In this document: in pieces, positions 41,848 through 50,629 of the stretch
How positions within the stretch are numbered: the stretch's first letter is position 1
Layout: each line of letters begins with the position of its first letter
NCBI GenBank assembly: GCA_050248715.1
Contig: JBFWRV010000013.1
Coordinates: 1 to 64,000, forward strand
Reading direction: 5' to 3'
DNA from: AWTP1-13 sp050248715
Lineage (GTDB): Bacteria > Pseudomonadota > Alphaproteobacteria > Rhizobiales > Hyphomicrobiaceae
Length of the DNA: 64,000 nt
Program-made: the position numbers and the translations under genes
Notes under the pieces: model-generated
What the model was told of the DNA's origin: nothing
Database searches by the model: none
What the model saw: only the letters and a program-made list of their open reading frames with translations

Positions 41848-42576
41848 TCAGCGTCCAGCCGAGACGATCAGCATCATCGGCCGCTCGAGCTCCTCTGCGA
41901 GATCGGGGGCACCGGCGATCTGATCGGCCGTTGGGGCAAATTCCTGGACATGCCGGATCGCAAACCCGGCACCGACCAGCGTATTCAATGTGGTCGCAAT
42001 CGTGCGATGGTATTTGATCACGCCGTCGGCAAGCCAGTCGGTCGTGCGCCGACCTTCAATCGAATAGGAGTCTACCGGCCACGTCCGGCGGCCGTCCTCA
42101 TCGACGATCCAACCCGGCTTTGCCGCAGCCATGTAGATGGGATGCTCGATCGAGAAGACGAGCTGCGCACCGGGCACGAGCGCATGGTGCACGGATTTCA
42201 CCAGCCTGCCGAAATCCTCGATGTAGTGCAAGGCCAGCGAGCTGTAGGCGAAGTCGAACGAGGCCGCCTGCAACTCGACCTGCTCGAGGTCGACAATCCG
42301 ATATTCGATGGCGGGATCGTGGGTGTCGGCCTTGGCGCGCGCGATCATGTTCTCGGACAGGTCGAGACCCAGCACGCGAGTGGCGCCATGCGCGCTCGCC
42401 CAGCGGGTGAACCAGCCGAAACCGCATCCCAGATCGACGATCCGCTTGCCGGCGAGGCTTGGCAGCAAGGCGCGGATTGCCGGCCATTCGGGGGCACCGT
42501 CGAGACCATGAAGCGAGCGGAGCAATCGGCTATAGCCGGCAAAGAACTCGGATCTGTCGTAGATATTCTGTGACAT
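41848..42576 (-). CDS. SAM-dependent class I methyltransferase
   Basis: A 242-residue soluble protein with the standard Rossmann motifs: RIVDLGCGFGWFTRWASAHG (motif I), VLGLDLSENMIARAKAD, IEYRIVDLEQVELQAASFDF and AYSSLALHYIEDFGRLVKSV (motif IV/V region). The latter part (FSIEHPIYMAAAKPGW, WPVDSYSIEGRRTTDWL) resembles UbiE/Tam-like small-molecule methyltransferases. Substrate unknown. It is convergent with the decarboxylase and divergent from the flavin monooxygenase, sharing a 216-bp upstream region with it. Confidence 0.92.
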   Translation of the reverse strand: MSQNIYDRSEFFAGYSRLLRSLHGLDGAPEWPAIRALLPSLAGKRIVDLGCGFGWFTRWASAHGATRVLGLDLSENMIARAKADTHDPAIEYRIVDLEQVELQAASFDFAYSSLALHYIEDFGRLVKSVHHALVPGAQLVFSIEHPIYMAAAKPGWIVDEDGRRTWPVDSYSIEGRRTTDWLADGVIKYHRTIATTLNTLVGAGFAIRHVQEFAPTADQIAGAPDLAEELERPMMLIVSAGR

Positions 42577-42792
42577 ATCTCTCTGTCAGGTTTGAAGGAT
42601 GGAAGACAGGCCCGAAGCGAGTCCTGCGCATCCCCGTAAGCATTGCTGGGCACGAAAGGGCTCGCGCGCTGTGCATTCCTCCTGTGGAGGCCGCAAAGTT
42701 TTGCGCAGTTGGCCCCGGCCCATTCGTAGCGGCCACGCCAAATTCCCCATACGCTGGCTTGCCGGAGCGGACAAGGACCGAGGAAGAGCGGC

Positions 42793-44148
42793 ATGAAGCG
42801 CAGACAGATGCATCTTGGCATGTCCATCCGCGGCCTTGGATATCATCCGGCCGCCTGGCGCCATCCCGACGTGCCCGCCGACGGCACGCTCCGGTTCGAG
42901 CACTACGCCCGCAGCGCAAAGGCGGCCGAGCGCGGCAAGTGCGACCTGATCTTCTTCGCCGACGGCATCGGCGTCAGGGAGCGGGATGTTCCGCGCGGTT
43001 CCTTGGCGCGATCGGGCTACGAGATCGTCGAGATGGAGCCCATGACGCTGCTGCCGGCGCTCGCCGTGGTGACCAGCCACATCGGCCTCGTGACGACGGC
43101 ATCCACCACCTACAACGAGCCCTACAACATCGCCCGCAAGTTCGCCACCCTCGACCTGATCAGCAACGGGCGGGCGGGATGGAACGTCGTCACGTCATGG
43201 TCGGAGGCGGAGGCGAAAAACTTCAACCGCGAGCAGCACGTCGACTACGACACGCGCTATGCCCGCGCGGCGGAGTTCGTCGACGTCGTCAAGGGCCTAT
43301 GGGACAGCTGGGAGGCGGATGCCTTTCTGTTCGACAAGGAGTCCGGCCGGTTCTTCGACGAATCCAAGATGCATGTGCTGGACCACAGCGGCAGGTTCTT
43401 CTCCGTTCGCGGGCCGCTGAACGTCGGGCGCCTGCCCCAGGGGCATCCGGTGGTGGTGCAGGCCGGCGCCTCCGAGCAAGGTCGCGAGCTTGCCGCCGCG
43501 ACAGCCGACATCGTCTACGCCATCCATGCGACGAAGGCGGCGGCCCAGGCGTTCTACGCCGACCTCAAGGGGCGCATGGCGAAGCACGGCCGCGGCGCGG
43601 ACGACTTGAAGATACTTCCCGCGCTGCGCCCCGTCGTCGGGGGGACGGCGGGGGAGGCGCAGGCGAAGTTCGATCAGCTGCAGGACCTGCTTGACCCGCT
43701 GGTTGGACTGGCGCGGCTGAACCAGGCCTTCGGCGATCTCTCCGGTTATCCCCTCGACGGACCGGTTCCCCTGGACAAGCTCGGACCGGCGGAGCTGCGT
43801 AGCACCAGCACGCAGGTGATCGAGCGCGTCAGGCGACAGAACCCGACGATCAGGGAGCTCTATCGGGACGTCGCGGGCATGGGTGGCTTCTGCCTGATCG
43901 GCACGCCCGCGCAGATCGTGGACGTGATGCAGGACTGGTTCGAGGGCGCCGCGTGCGACGGCTTCAACATCACGCCGACACACCTGCCGGGCGGATGCGA
44001 GGATTTCGTCGCGATGATCACGCCGGAGCTGCAGCGGCGCGGCCTGTTCCGCACGGAATACGCGAGCACGAAGCTGCGCGAGAACCTGGGTCTCAAGCCC
44101 GCCGTGAACCGCTACGCGGCCAGGCGCGGACAGTCTGCCCCCGAGTGA
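42793..44148 (+). CDS. LLM-class flavin-dependent monooxygenase (NtaA/SnaA/DszA type)
   Basis: A 451-residue TIM-barrel oxygenase that uses reduced FMN from a separate reductase. Family parts: MHLGMSIRGLGYHPAAWRHP, GKCDLIFFADGIGVRERD, LEPMTLLPALAV-like MEPMTLLPALAVVTSHIGLV, TTASTTYNEPYNIARKFATL, GRAGWNVVTSWSEAEAKNFN, HPVVVQAGASEQGRELAAAT and the C-terminal CDGFNITPTHLPGG. Group members attack nitrilotriacetate, EDTA, dibenzothiophene sulfones or pristinamycin IIB; the substrate here is unknown and no reductase gene is adjacent. Confidence 0.95.
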   Translation: MKRRQMHLGMSIRGLGYHPAAWRHPDVPADGTLRFEHYARSAKAAERGKCDLIFFADGIGVRERDVPRGSLARSGYEIVEMEPMTLLPALAVVTSHIGLVTTASTTYNEPYNIARKFATLDLISNGRAGWNVVTSWSEAEAKNFNREQHVDYDTRYARAAEFVDVVKGLWDSWEADAFLFDKESGRFFDESKMHVLDHSGRFFSVRGPLNVGRLPQGHPVVVQAGASEQGRELAAATADIVYAIHATKAAAQAFYADLKGRMAKHGRGADDLKILPALRPVVGGTAGEAQAKFDQLQDLLDPLVGLARLNQAFGDLSGYPLDGPVPLDKLGPAELRSTSTQVIERVRRQNPTIRELYRDVAGMGGFCLIGTPAQIVDVMQDWFEGAACDGFNITPTHLPGGCEDFVAMITPELQRRGLFRTEYASTKLRENLGLKPAVNRYAARRGQSAPE

Positions 44149-44178
44149 GTGCTGGGAACGGTGGCGCGGTGGGTCCGC

Positions 44179-44949
44179 TCAAGCGGCGTCCCTGCGCGCC
44201 GCAACCGCCTCGCCGAACGCTCGAAACAGCGCTCTGTTGATCGCATTCCCCTGGGGATCGTGCTCCGCGTGCCACTGCACACCGAGCGCGAAGGCCGGCG
44301 CGTCGGCGACCCGGATCGCCTCGATCGTGCCGTCTTCCGCCACGCCCTCGACGATGATGCGCGTGCCGGGCTCGAGAATGCCCTGGCCGTGAAGGGAGTT
44401 CACGCGGATGGTCTCGCAGCCGAACAATGTCGCGAAGGTGCCGCCCGCAACAAGTCTGACATCGTGACGATCGGCGAATACCACGGCGGGATCGGGATGA
44501 ATTTCTCCCGTCGCGAGGCGGGGCATTCGATGGTTCATGCGGCCGGGCAGCTCGCGGATTTCCGGATGCAGCGTGCCGCCGAAGGCGACGTTCATCTCCT
44601 GCAAGCCCCGGCAGATGCCGAGGATGGGCACACCGCGATCGACGCATCTCTCGATCAGCGCCAGGGCTAAGGCGTCGCGGCATTCGTCATAGGGCTCGTG
44701 GCTGACATGCGCCTGAGCCCGGAAGCGGGTCGGATGAACGTTGGCGCGGGCGCCGGTCAGCAGCACGCCGTCGACCACCTCCAGAAGCGCATCGATGTCC
44801 GTGATATCGGCCGCGCCCGGAAACATCAGCGGCAGCGCGCCGGCAACCTCGGCAATCGCGCGAAGATTGCGTTCTCCGACGACCTGGACGTTGAATCGGT
44901 TCTCGATGCGATGCGAATTCCCGATCACACCCACAACCGGCTTGCGCAT
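44179..44949 (-). CDS. Gamma-glutamyl-gamma-aminobutyrate hydrolase family protein (PuuD-like, peptidase C26)
   Basis: A 256-residue class I glutamine amidotransferase-like hydrolase. Catalytic C113 sits in the nucleophile elbow PILGICRGLQEMN, with H227 and E229 in ALGVQWHAEHDPQ. Other landmarks are PVVGVIGNSHR, VDGVLLTGARANVHP, YDECRDALALALIERCVDRG and VNSLHGQGI. Family members release GABA or amino acids from gamma-glutamyl conjugates. It follows the PatB-like lyase by 10 bases, forming a two-gene operon. ATG 44949 is chosen because the longer frame overlaps that lyase gene antisense-free and lacks family sequence. Confidence 0.93.
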   Translation of the reverse strand: MRKPVVGVIGNSHRIENRFNVQVVGERNLRAIAEVAGALPLMFPGAADITDIDALLEVVDGVLLTGARANVHPTRFRAQAHVSHEPYDECRDALALALIERCVDRGVPILGICRGLQEMNVAFGGTLHPEIRELPGRMNHRMPRLATGEIHPDPAVVFADRHDVRLVAGGTFATLFGCETIRVNSLHGQGILEPGTRIIVEGVAEDGTIEAIRVADAPAFALGVQWHAEHDPQGNAINRALFRAFGEAVAARRDAA

Positions 44950-44959
44950 CGTGGAGCCC

Positions 44960-46147
44960 TCAGCCGCCTGTCCGCAGATCGCGAAAGGCATCATCGATCC
45001 GATCGAGCGCCTCGAGGAGGATCGGGCGAGGCGTGGCGAAATTGAACCGCAGCCAGCCCTCGCCGCCGGGCCCGAACTGAGAGCCGGGGCTCGCGAAGAT
45101 GCGCGCGCGGCCTTTGACCCTGCCATCGACCTCCTGGGGCGGCAGACCGGTGCCGGAAAAATCCACCCATGCCAGGTAGGTGGCGGCAAGGTGCATTGCG
45201 CGCGCGCCGGGTGCGGCAGCCTCGATGCGCGTTGCGATCAAATCGCGGTTGCGGGCGAGATAGGGCAGCAGCGCGTCGAGCCACGCCTCGCCCGTCCTCC
45301 AGGCCGCCTCGGTTGCGATCATGCCGAAGCGATTGTAGGAGCCCAGGCCGCTTGCCATGACGCGCGCATCGATCCGGCGCTTCAGCTCGGCGTTTGTAGT
45401 GATGCAGGCTCCGACGTGGGCGCCCGCAAGATTGAAGGTCTTGGTCGCCGCCACGCAAGTGATGAGCCGGTCGGCGGCGTCGGGCGCCGCGATCAGTGTC
45501 GGCGTGTGCCTGGCGCCTGGAAGGACGAGATCGCAATGGATCTCGTCCGAGACCAGGATCAGGTCGTGCGTGATGCACAAGGCGGCGAGCTCGCGCAGCT
45601 CTTCGGCCGACCAGACCGTGCCGCCGGGATTGTGAGGGCTGCAGAGGAAGACGACCTTGGTCCGCGGGGTCAGCTTGCCGCGCAAGGCGTCCAGGTCCAT
45701 GCGGTATCTGCCGCCGGCTTCGACGAGTTGCGCATCGAGAATACGCCGCTCGTTGGCCAGAATGATCCTCCGGAAGGCGTGATAGGCCGGAGGGAACACC
45801 ACGACCTCGTCGCCCGGCGCGCTCATCGCCTGAAGGATGAGGCCGAGGCCGGAGACGATTCCGGGGGTAGGGGTCACCCAGGCCGGGTCGACGCGCATGC
45901 CATGCCTGCGTGCCATCCAATCCGAGAGCGCGGCGGCCCAGGTGCCGGTGTCGGCGTAGTAGCCGTGGATTGCGTGCCTGTTCTCGGCGGCGAGACTTTC
46001 CGTGACGCCGGGCGGCGCGGCGAAATCCATGTCCGCCACCCACATGGGGATCGCATCTTTCGCCTCGATGCCCGAGACGCGCGCGAGGTTGTCCCACTTT
46101 GTCGCGTGCGTGCTGCGGCGGTCGATCACGCGGTCGAAGTCGAACAC
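44960..46147 (-). CDS. PLP-dependent C-S lyase/aminotransferase (MalY/PatB family)
   Basis: A 395-residue fold-type I PLP enzyme. Features: the N-terminal RRSTHATKWDN and IPMWVADMDF of cystathionine beta-lyase-like proteins, VTPTPGIVSGLGLILQAMSA, SPHNPGGTVW, the cofactor aspartate in LVSDEIHCDLVLPG (D201), and the Schiff-base lysine K236 in AATKTFNLAGAHVG. Typical reactions are beta-elimination of cystathionine or other S-conjugates. Ten bases upstream of the PuuD-like gene; together they suggest salvage of gamma-glutamyl or cysteine-conjugate compounds, which is inference. Confidence 0.94.
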   Translation of the reverse strand: MFDFDRVIDRRSTHATKWDNLARVSGIEAKDAIPMWVADMDFAAPPGVTESLAAENRHAIHGYYADTGTWAAALSDWMARRHGMRVDPAWVTPTPGIVSGLGLILQAMSAPGDEVVVFPPAYHAFRRIILANERRILDAQLVEAGGRYRMDLDALRGKLTPRTKVVFLCSPHNPGGTVWSAEELRELAALCITHDLILVSDEIHCDLVLPGARHTPTLIAAPDAADRLITCVAATKTFNLAGAHVGACITTNAELKRRIDARVMASGLGSYNRFGMIATEAAWRTGEAWLDALLPYLARNRDLIATRIEAAAPGARAMHLAATYLAWVDFSGTGLPPQEVDGRVKGRARIFASPGSQFGPGGEGWLRFNFATPRPILLEALDRIDDAFRDLRTGG

Positions 46148-46360
46148 GGGGTGTGGCTCCAGGGCAGGACTTTGCCAGCACGCATTGAAGCCAGGGCGAT
46201 GAGGCGGGTCAAGTTCGACCGCGCCGGGGGACGTGGATGAGCCGTTGGCTCACTGTGGCGGCGCCAGACCACAATAGCCGGGCACCCGAATTCCTGCGCC
46301 CCGTGGGCGATGAGCGGACCGAGGGTGCGTGGCGGAGCGGGTCGTCTCAGGGAGCACGGC

Positions 46361-46735
46361 TTATGGACAGGAAATCTCGACGGTCTTACCGTGAGCTTCT
46401 GGCTCAACCTTTTTCTCCTTCGACACCGACTTCCCGCAGTTCCACCTGACGACAAAGTCCTTCTGGCACCCATTGGCCGGGTCGCCGAGTCGGTGCACAT
46501 CAATCGCAAATGCACAGACCGTGGTCTTCCCGTTGCAGGCGTCGGCAATAGCCTTGGTGGCGTTCCCGAGCCGCACGACGTTCAGGATTGGGTAGATTGT
46601 CCCGTGCGCCTTGCAGTTCATGCCGTACGTTGCTTCCACGACATCAATGGTGTCGCTACTGGTCTGCCCCAACGCAGTAGTGCTGGCGAGAAGATACGCG
46701 GCGGCTGATGCCAAGATGTAGCGGTTTGAATGCAT
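46361..46735 (-). CDS. Secreted SUEL-lectin-like cysteine-containing protein
   Basis: A 124-residue exported protein. Signal peptide MHSNRYILASAAAYLLASTT with cleavage near ALG-Q. The mature part resembles the galactose/rhamnose-binding SUEL lectin pattern: IDVVEATYGMNC, then a C-x(n)-C core ADACNGKTTVCAFAIDVHRL, GDPANGCQKDFVVRW and a final NCG. Five to six cysteines could form the family disulfides. The last 20 residues are charged (SKEKKVEPEAHGK). Sugar binding is inferred from spacing only. It lies directly after the broken acyltransferase on the same strand. Confidence 0.72.
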   Translation of the reverse strand: MHSNRYILASAAAYLLASTTALGQTSSDTIDVVEATYGMNCKAHGTIYPILNVVRLGNATKAIADACNGKTTVCAFAIDVHRLGDPANGCQKDFVVRWNCGKSVSKEKKVEPEAHGKTVEISCP

Positions 46736-46766
46736 GGTGCTCAGTTCATGTGAACGGAGAGCAGTG

Positions 46767-47846
46767 CTAACGAGCAAGCGCCGCTTCCGCCACGGCCGGA
46801 GCCCGGGAAGAGCGTGGCAGGAGCAGACGTTTTGTCATCTCCGTCAGACGTCTCTCTATGGTCAGATGCGCGATGATCGATACAACCAAAGTCGCGAAAA
46901 CCATGGCCGCAATCATTATGTAGTAGTGGTCGCCCCATGGCAGACGTATCATTCCCGTGATTACCATCACGTGGGCGAGATAGATGCAGTACGACGCGTC
47001 GCCCAACAGCACCAAGAATTTGAGGCCGCGTCCGTGTTGGCGCGGCTCAGGTGCAAAAACGGCACCCGCCACAACGAGCAGTGCGGGAACCCCCCAATGC
47101 AATGGGCGTGGGCTTGGTGCCTCTTGAAGAGCGCCGACGTAGTAGCCGCTACTCGCAGAGAGAATGAAAAGTCCTAAACCGACTATCATCAGGCAGCCGG
47201 CGATCCATGCGGGCAGACGGATACCTTGCACGTAAGCGAGCCCGAGCAGCATGCCGAACACGAACTCAATCAGGATGGAGTTGGTTCAAAAGCTAAACGG
47301 AAGCGGCATCGGCACGGAGCGGCCGAGGACCGCGAATGCAGTCATGAGCAGGCTGAGCACCAGGACTGCTCGCGACCGCCCAAGAGGTAGGGCACACGCG
47401 AAGAGAAGGTAGAAGAACATCTCAGAATTGAGCGACCAACCGACACCGACCATGGTGGTGGCGTGGTTGATCGGCAGAAAGAACAGAGAGGTCAGCATGC
47501 CCTCGACCGTGACAACGGCCCCTAGCCCTATAGCATAGTAGGTCGCGGCTTGGGCGAAAGTCGCGATCCAATAGGCAGGCACAATCCTGGCAACACGGCG
47601 AGCGCCGAAGACCCGAGGCCCGTCGGCATCAAATAGACTACCCGAAGTAAGCACCATCACGAAGCCGGAGATAACGAAAAAGAGGTCAACGCCCACGGCG
47701 CCGTAGCGAGCATACGGAATGGCAGAGGCGACGCCCTCCTGCGGGACTGGTAGATGAGCAATGACGACGGCCAGCGCAGCGACAGCCCGCAAGGCATGTA
47801 CCCAAACCAAAAAAGGCGCCTTCTCCAAAACTTGCCCCCAAATCAC
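46767..47846 (-). pseudogene. Acyltransferase 3 (OafA/YrhL-type), interrupted by an in-frame TGA
   Basis: If the TGA at 47288-47286 is read through, the frame gives 359 residues, the normal size of a membrane acyltransferase 3. The N-terminal part has VHALRAVAALAVVIAHLPVP (with the conserved H), VGVDLFFVISGFVM and the arginine-rich FGARRVARIVPAYWIAT. After the stop, TNSILIEFVFGMLLGLAYVQ, LGDASYCIYLAHVMVI and an APxxxxIERRLTE-like HLTIERRLTEMTKRL continue in the same frame. So it is a single nonsense change or a sequencing error, not a frameshift. Function, if intact, would be O-acylation of an envelope polysaccharide. Confidence 0.85.
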
Positions 47847-48080
47847 AATTCAGTCGCGGCTATGCCGCGTACCCCCTATATCACGTGTGCGAATATTTGG
47901 CGGTCCATGCTAGGAAATGTCAACGATTCCGGACTGTGGCCAGCGTCGTGTGTGGTCAGATTTCCACAGTGTTGTGTAAGTAGACCGTTGGCGTGCATCT
48001 CAAACATCATCAGCGTGCCATCGTTGCGGCGCCGTCGGGATCCGTGGCGGTTACGGTCGTCACCGCCGTTGTGTTCTCCG

Positions 48081-48305
48081 TCACGGAGATGGTCGCGGTG
48101 GCGCCGCCGCCGCAAGCCTGAAACTCTCCTTCAAAAGATTGTTGGCGAGGCCGATCCAGGTCGCGTTGAGTGCCGCCAGGCTACGATAGGCCGTGCCATT
48201 GAGCTCGAACGCCGGCTGTGGGGCATTGCCGGAAGGATTGATCGTCAAATCCCCATCCATGCGAAGGCTCCCTTGATCCTGCATGTCAAGTGCCCTGGTG
48301 CTCAT
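48081..48305 (-). CDS. Hypothetical small protein
   Basis: A 74-residue frame: MSTRALDMQDQGSLRMDGDL, then FELNGTAYRSLAALNATWIG and LANNLLKESFRLAAAAPPRP. The second half is amphipathic and slightly like phasin-type helices (N-x-x-W-x-x-x-x-N-x-x-L-K-E). The Pro-rich end could mean a truncated or unrelated 3' end. Isolated; no ribosome site is compelling. It may be a shortened phasin-like gene. Confidence 0.4.
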   Translation of the reverse strand: MSTRALDMQDQGSLRMDGDLTINPSGNAPQPAFELNGTAYRSLAALNATWIGLANNLLKESFRLAAAAPPRPSP

Positions 48306-48510
48306 GATCTCGGACTCCTCGATTGGGGCGGTTGACTGAGCAGATCGTCTCGCCGGGATCATCCGCCCGAGTGCTGAGGCTGTCCGACGCGATCATCTGG
48401 GCGATCATGGTCTGCTCCAGGCTCTATGCATTGAGGCACCATCCCATTGTCGCATTCATCACACAAACGAATTTAATTGACTGTTGAGTGCAAAATTGCT
48501 GTTGCAATCC

Positions 48511-49422
48511 ATGGACACTGAGCTCGCCAGGACCTTTCTCGAGATCGTTTCGAGCGGGAGCTTTGTTCGTGCTGCCGAACGTCTCCACGTCGGACAGACA
48601 ACCGTCAGCGCGCGTATCAAAATACTCGAGCAGCAGCTTGGCCGGACGCTATTCGTGCGCAACAAGGCAGGCGCGGTCCTTACCTCGGCGGGAGAGCAGT
48701 TTCTCCGCTACGCGCCGGCGTTCGTGCAGCTATGGCAGAGGGCGCGTCATCAGGTGGCCGTCCCGCCGGGCCACCGCGCGGTGCTCGTCGTCGGCAGCGA
48801 GGTGAGTCTGTGGCAGCCGTTGCTGGTCGATTGGGTCACGTGGATGCGTGGATCCCTCCGCGACATTGCTCTGCGAGTCCATGTCGATGTCCCGCAGGAC
48901 TTGATCAATCATGTCGCATCGGGCTTCGTCGATGTCGCGATCATGTACGCGCCCCATGACCGGCCCGGCTTGAAGATCGACTTGATCATGGAGGAGACGC
49001 TGGTGCTGGTGACCAGCGACGCGAAGCGCCAGCTGAAGGGGTCCTTCGACTACGTCCATGTCGATTGGGGCCCCGAGTTTGCGCTTCATCACGGAATAAA
49101 CCTTCCGGATATCATTCCGAACGTTTCCGTGAACCTGGGCCCACTGGGGCTCGAATATGTGCTGCAGGTGGGCGGCTCGGGTTATTTCAGGATGCGCGCC
49201 GTGGAGCCGTACCTCGCCGCAGGCCGCCTGCACATCGTGCCCGGCATGCCTCAATTCTCCTATCCGATATACTCGGTGCAGTCGACGAGCGCGGACGAGG
49301 CGATTGTCGGCCCGGCAGTCGCCGGCCTGCGCGCCGTATCAGCCGCCTCCATCAAGCTGGGCGACGAGGCACCGTCCACCCGTCCTGCGCGCTGCGCGCC
49401 CGGACGATCCCGCCGTCGCTGA
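48511..49422 (+). CDS. LysR-family transcriptional regulator
   Basis: A 303-residue LysR protein. Helix-turn-helix at residues 1-60 (MDTELARTFLEIVSSGSFVR, LHVGQTTVSARIKILEQQLG, LFVRNKAGAVLTSAGEQFL), then an effector domain with RAVLVVGSEVSLWQPLLVDW, VDVPQDLINHVASGFVDVAI and MEETLVLVTSDAKRQL. The C-terminal 25 residues are Arg/Pro-rich and probably unstructured. No gene is divergent and close, so its targets are not apparent. Confidence 0.92.
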   Translation: MDTELARTFLEIVSSGSFVRAAERLHVGQTTVSARIKILEQQLGRTLFVRNKAGAVLTSAGEQFLRYAPAFVQLWQRARHQVAVPPGHRAVLVVGSEVSLWQPLLVDWVTWMRGSLRDIALRVHVDVPQDLINHVASGFVDVAIMYAPHDRPGLKIDLIMEETLVLVTSDAKRQLKGSFDYVHVDWGPEFALHHGINLPDIIPNVSVNLGPLGLEYVLQVGGSGYFRMRAVEPYLAAGRLHIVPGMPQFSYPIYSVQSTSADEAIVGPAVAGLRAVSAASIKLGDEAPSTRPARCAPGRSRRR

Positions 49423-49496
49423 AGAGGCAGGCCAAGTCCAGGAGAGGCCCGTCGGCAGCGGACCGATGCGCCGGGCGGTCCACTGTCGTTCGTGCG

Positions 49497-49718
49497 TCAG
49501 CTGAAGGTCACTCGGCGCCTTGCGCGCAGCGTGCGACGCACGCGCTCCCATTGCGACGCGGCGGTATCGTCGCCGCATTCAAGACAACGGCGTATTCGGT
49601 TCGCGACGGCGGCTTCGGCTCGAGCCCCGCGGACCTCCTCCAGGGTGGTGGCGACAACATGCACGTCGGCAAAGCGGCTGCTGATGCGGACCGATGGATG
49701 CATGGCGATCTCCTTCAA
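49497..49718 (-). CDS. Hypothetical small protein
   Basis: A 73-residue frame: MKEIAMHPSVRISSRFADVH, VVATTLEEVRGARAEAAVAN, RIRRCLECGDDTAASQWERV. Most third codon positions are G or C. Two nearby cysteines (CLEC) are the only motif. It starts 15 bases after the rnk-like stop on the same strand, so it is probably the last gene of that operon. An alternative start at MHPS lies five codons in. Confidence 0.5.
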   Translation of the reverse strand: MKEIAMHPSVRISSRFADVHVVATTLEEVRGARAEAAVANRIRRCLECGDDTAASQWERVRRTLRARRRVTFS

Positions 49719-49733
49719 TCGAACACTGCGCCG

Positions 49734-50168
49734 TCAATCGACAGTCTCTTCCGCCTCGGACTTCACGGACACGATGGTAAGGCGGCGCGTTTGGCCTTCG
49801 CGCGTTTGCCAGGTGATGGACTGGCCCTCGGCGAGGCCGATGAGCGCGGCGCCAATCGGCGTGAGGACGGACACCCTTCCTGCGCCGATGTCGGCCCGGC
49901 CTGGAAACACGAGCTCGACATTGCGGGTGCGGCCGTCGTCGGCCCGGAACACGACGCGCGAGCCCATGCGAACCACCCGCTGCGGCAGGGCGCCGGGGGG
50001 CACGATCTGCGCACGCTCCATTTCCGCCAGCAGATCGTGGGCGGCACGGGGAAAGCGCTTCTCCGCATCGCGGGCAAGCGTCGTCAGGCGCGCGTAGTCG
50101 GTGTCGCTGACGACAATCGGCGGCTGGGCAGCCAAGCGCGGGTCGCTGGTGGCTGGGTTTTCACTCAT
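49734..50168 (-). CDS. rnk: Rnk/GreA-type nucleoside diphosphate kinase regulator
   Basis: A 144-residue protein: an N-terminal helical part (PPIVVSDTDYARLTTLARDA, FPRAAHDLLAEMERAQIVPP) and a C-terminal GreA/GreB-like FKBP-fold domain (RVVRMGSRVVFRADDGRTRN, VELVFPGRADIGAGRVSVLT, PIGAALIGLAEGQSITWQ). This is the Rnk architecture; Rnk binds RNA polymerase and affects nucleoside diphosphate kinase levels. Start ATG 50168 gives the family-like MSEN; the frame is open 11 codons further. Groups with an 80-residue protein upstream and a small gene downstream. Confidence 0.92.
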   Translation of the reverse strand: MSENPATSDPRLAAQPPIVVSDTDYARLTTLARDAEKRFPRAAHDLLAEMERAQIVPPGALPQRVVRMGSRVVFRADDGRTRNVELVFPGRADIGAGRVSVLTPIGAALIGLAEGQSITWQTREGQTRRLTIVSVKSEAEETVD

Positions 50169-50182
50169 AGCAGGTTTGCCTC

Positions 50183-50425
50183 TTAGCTTGCGGGCGTGCA
50201 CACCACCGAGACGGGATCGCTCGCCGGAAAGGTCTGCTCGAGCGCCTGGTCGAGCCGGCGATCGAGCGCTTCTCTTGAGTTCGTCGGTTCATCCGGCGTC
50301 TTGTCGACGCGTTCCACCGTAACCACGCGAAGGCAGCCGTTTTCAGCCGCCAACGACGCTTGCGTGAGATCATTGAATTCGCGCTCGTGGACGATGAAAG
50401 GGGGCAAAGCCGGCTCGGCGTGCAT
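50183..50425 (-). CDS. Small protein with conserved LDxALExTFPASDPV motif
   Basis: An 80-residue soluble protein: PPFIVHEREFNDLTQASLAA, NGCLRVVTVERVDKTPDEPT, and the C-terminal LDQALEQTFPASDPVSVVCT. The E-x-T-F-P-A-S-D-P motif recurs in many small proteobacterial proteins of unknown function. ATG 50425 has a perfect GGAGG ribosome site seven bases upstream. It lies 14 bases before rnk on the same strand, so it is probably co-transcribed with it. Confidence 0.8.
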   Translation of the reverse strand: MHAEPALPPFIVHEREFNDLTQASLAAENGCLRVVTVERVDKTPDEPTNSREALDRRLDQALEQTFPASDPVSVVCTPAS

Positions 50426-50629
50426 CGCTATCCTCCGGGAAAACGTGGCTGCGGGCCGGATATGAAATCCGAGCCGCGCGCTTTCACATGTGCGAGGTAC
50501 CTCCCGAACCGCCTGCAGGGCGCGTCCGGGCGTCAGTTGCCGAAGGCAAGGCAACCCGCGCGAAGAATCAGGAGGTGGCGACGGGCGGATGACATGACAG
50601 CCTCAAGATATGAAGCCCACTCGCACAGA

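Noticed and set aside
41803..42573. 256-residue plus-strand frame opposite the methyltransferase
   Set aside because: The minus strand has the SAM motifs; the plus frame is a shadow.
47754..48335. 193-residue plus-strand frame upstream of the LysR gene
   Set aside because: Arg/Ser-rich, crosses the antisense of the acyltransferase start and has no ribosome site.
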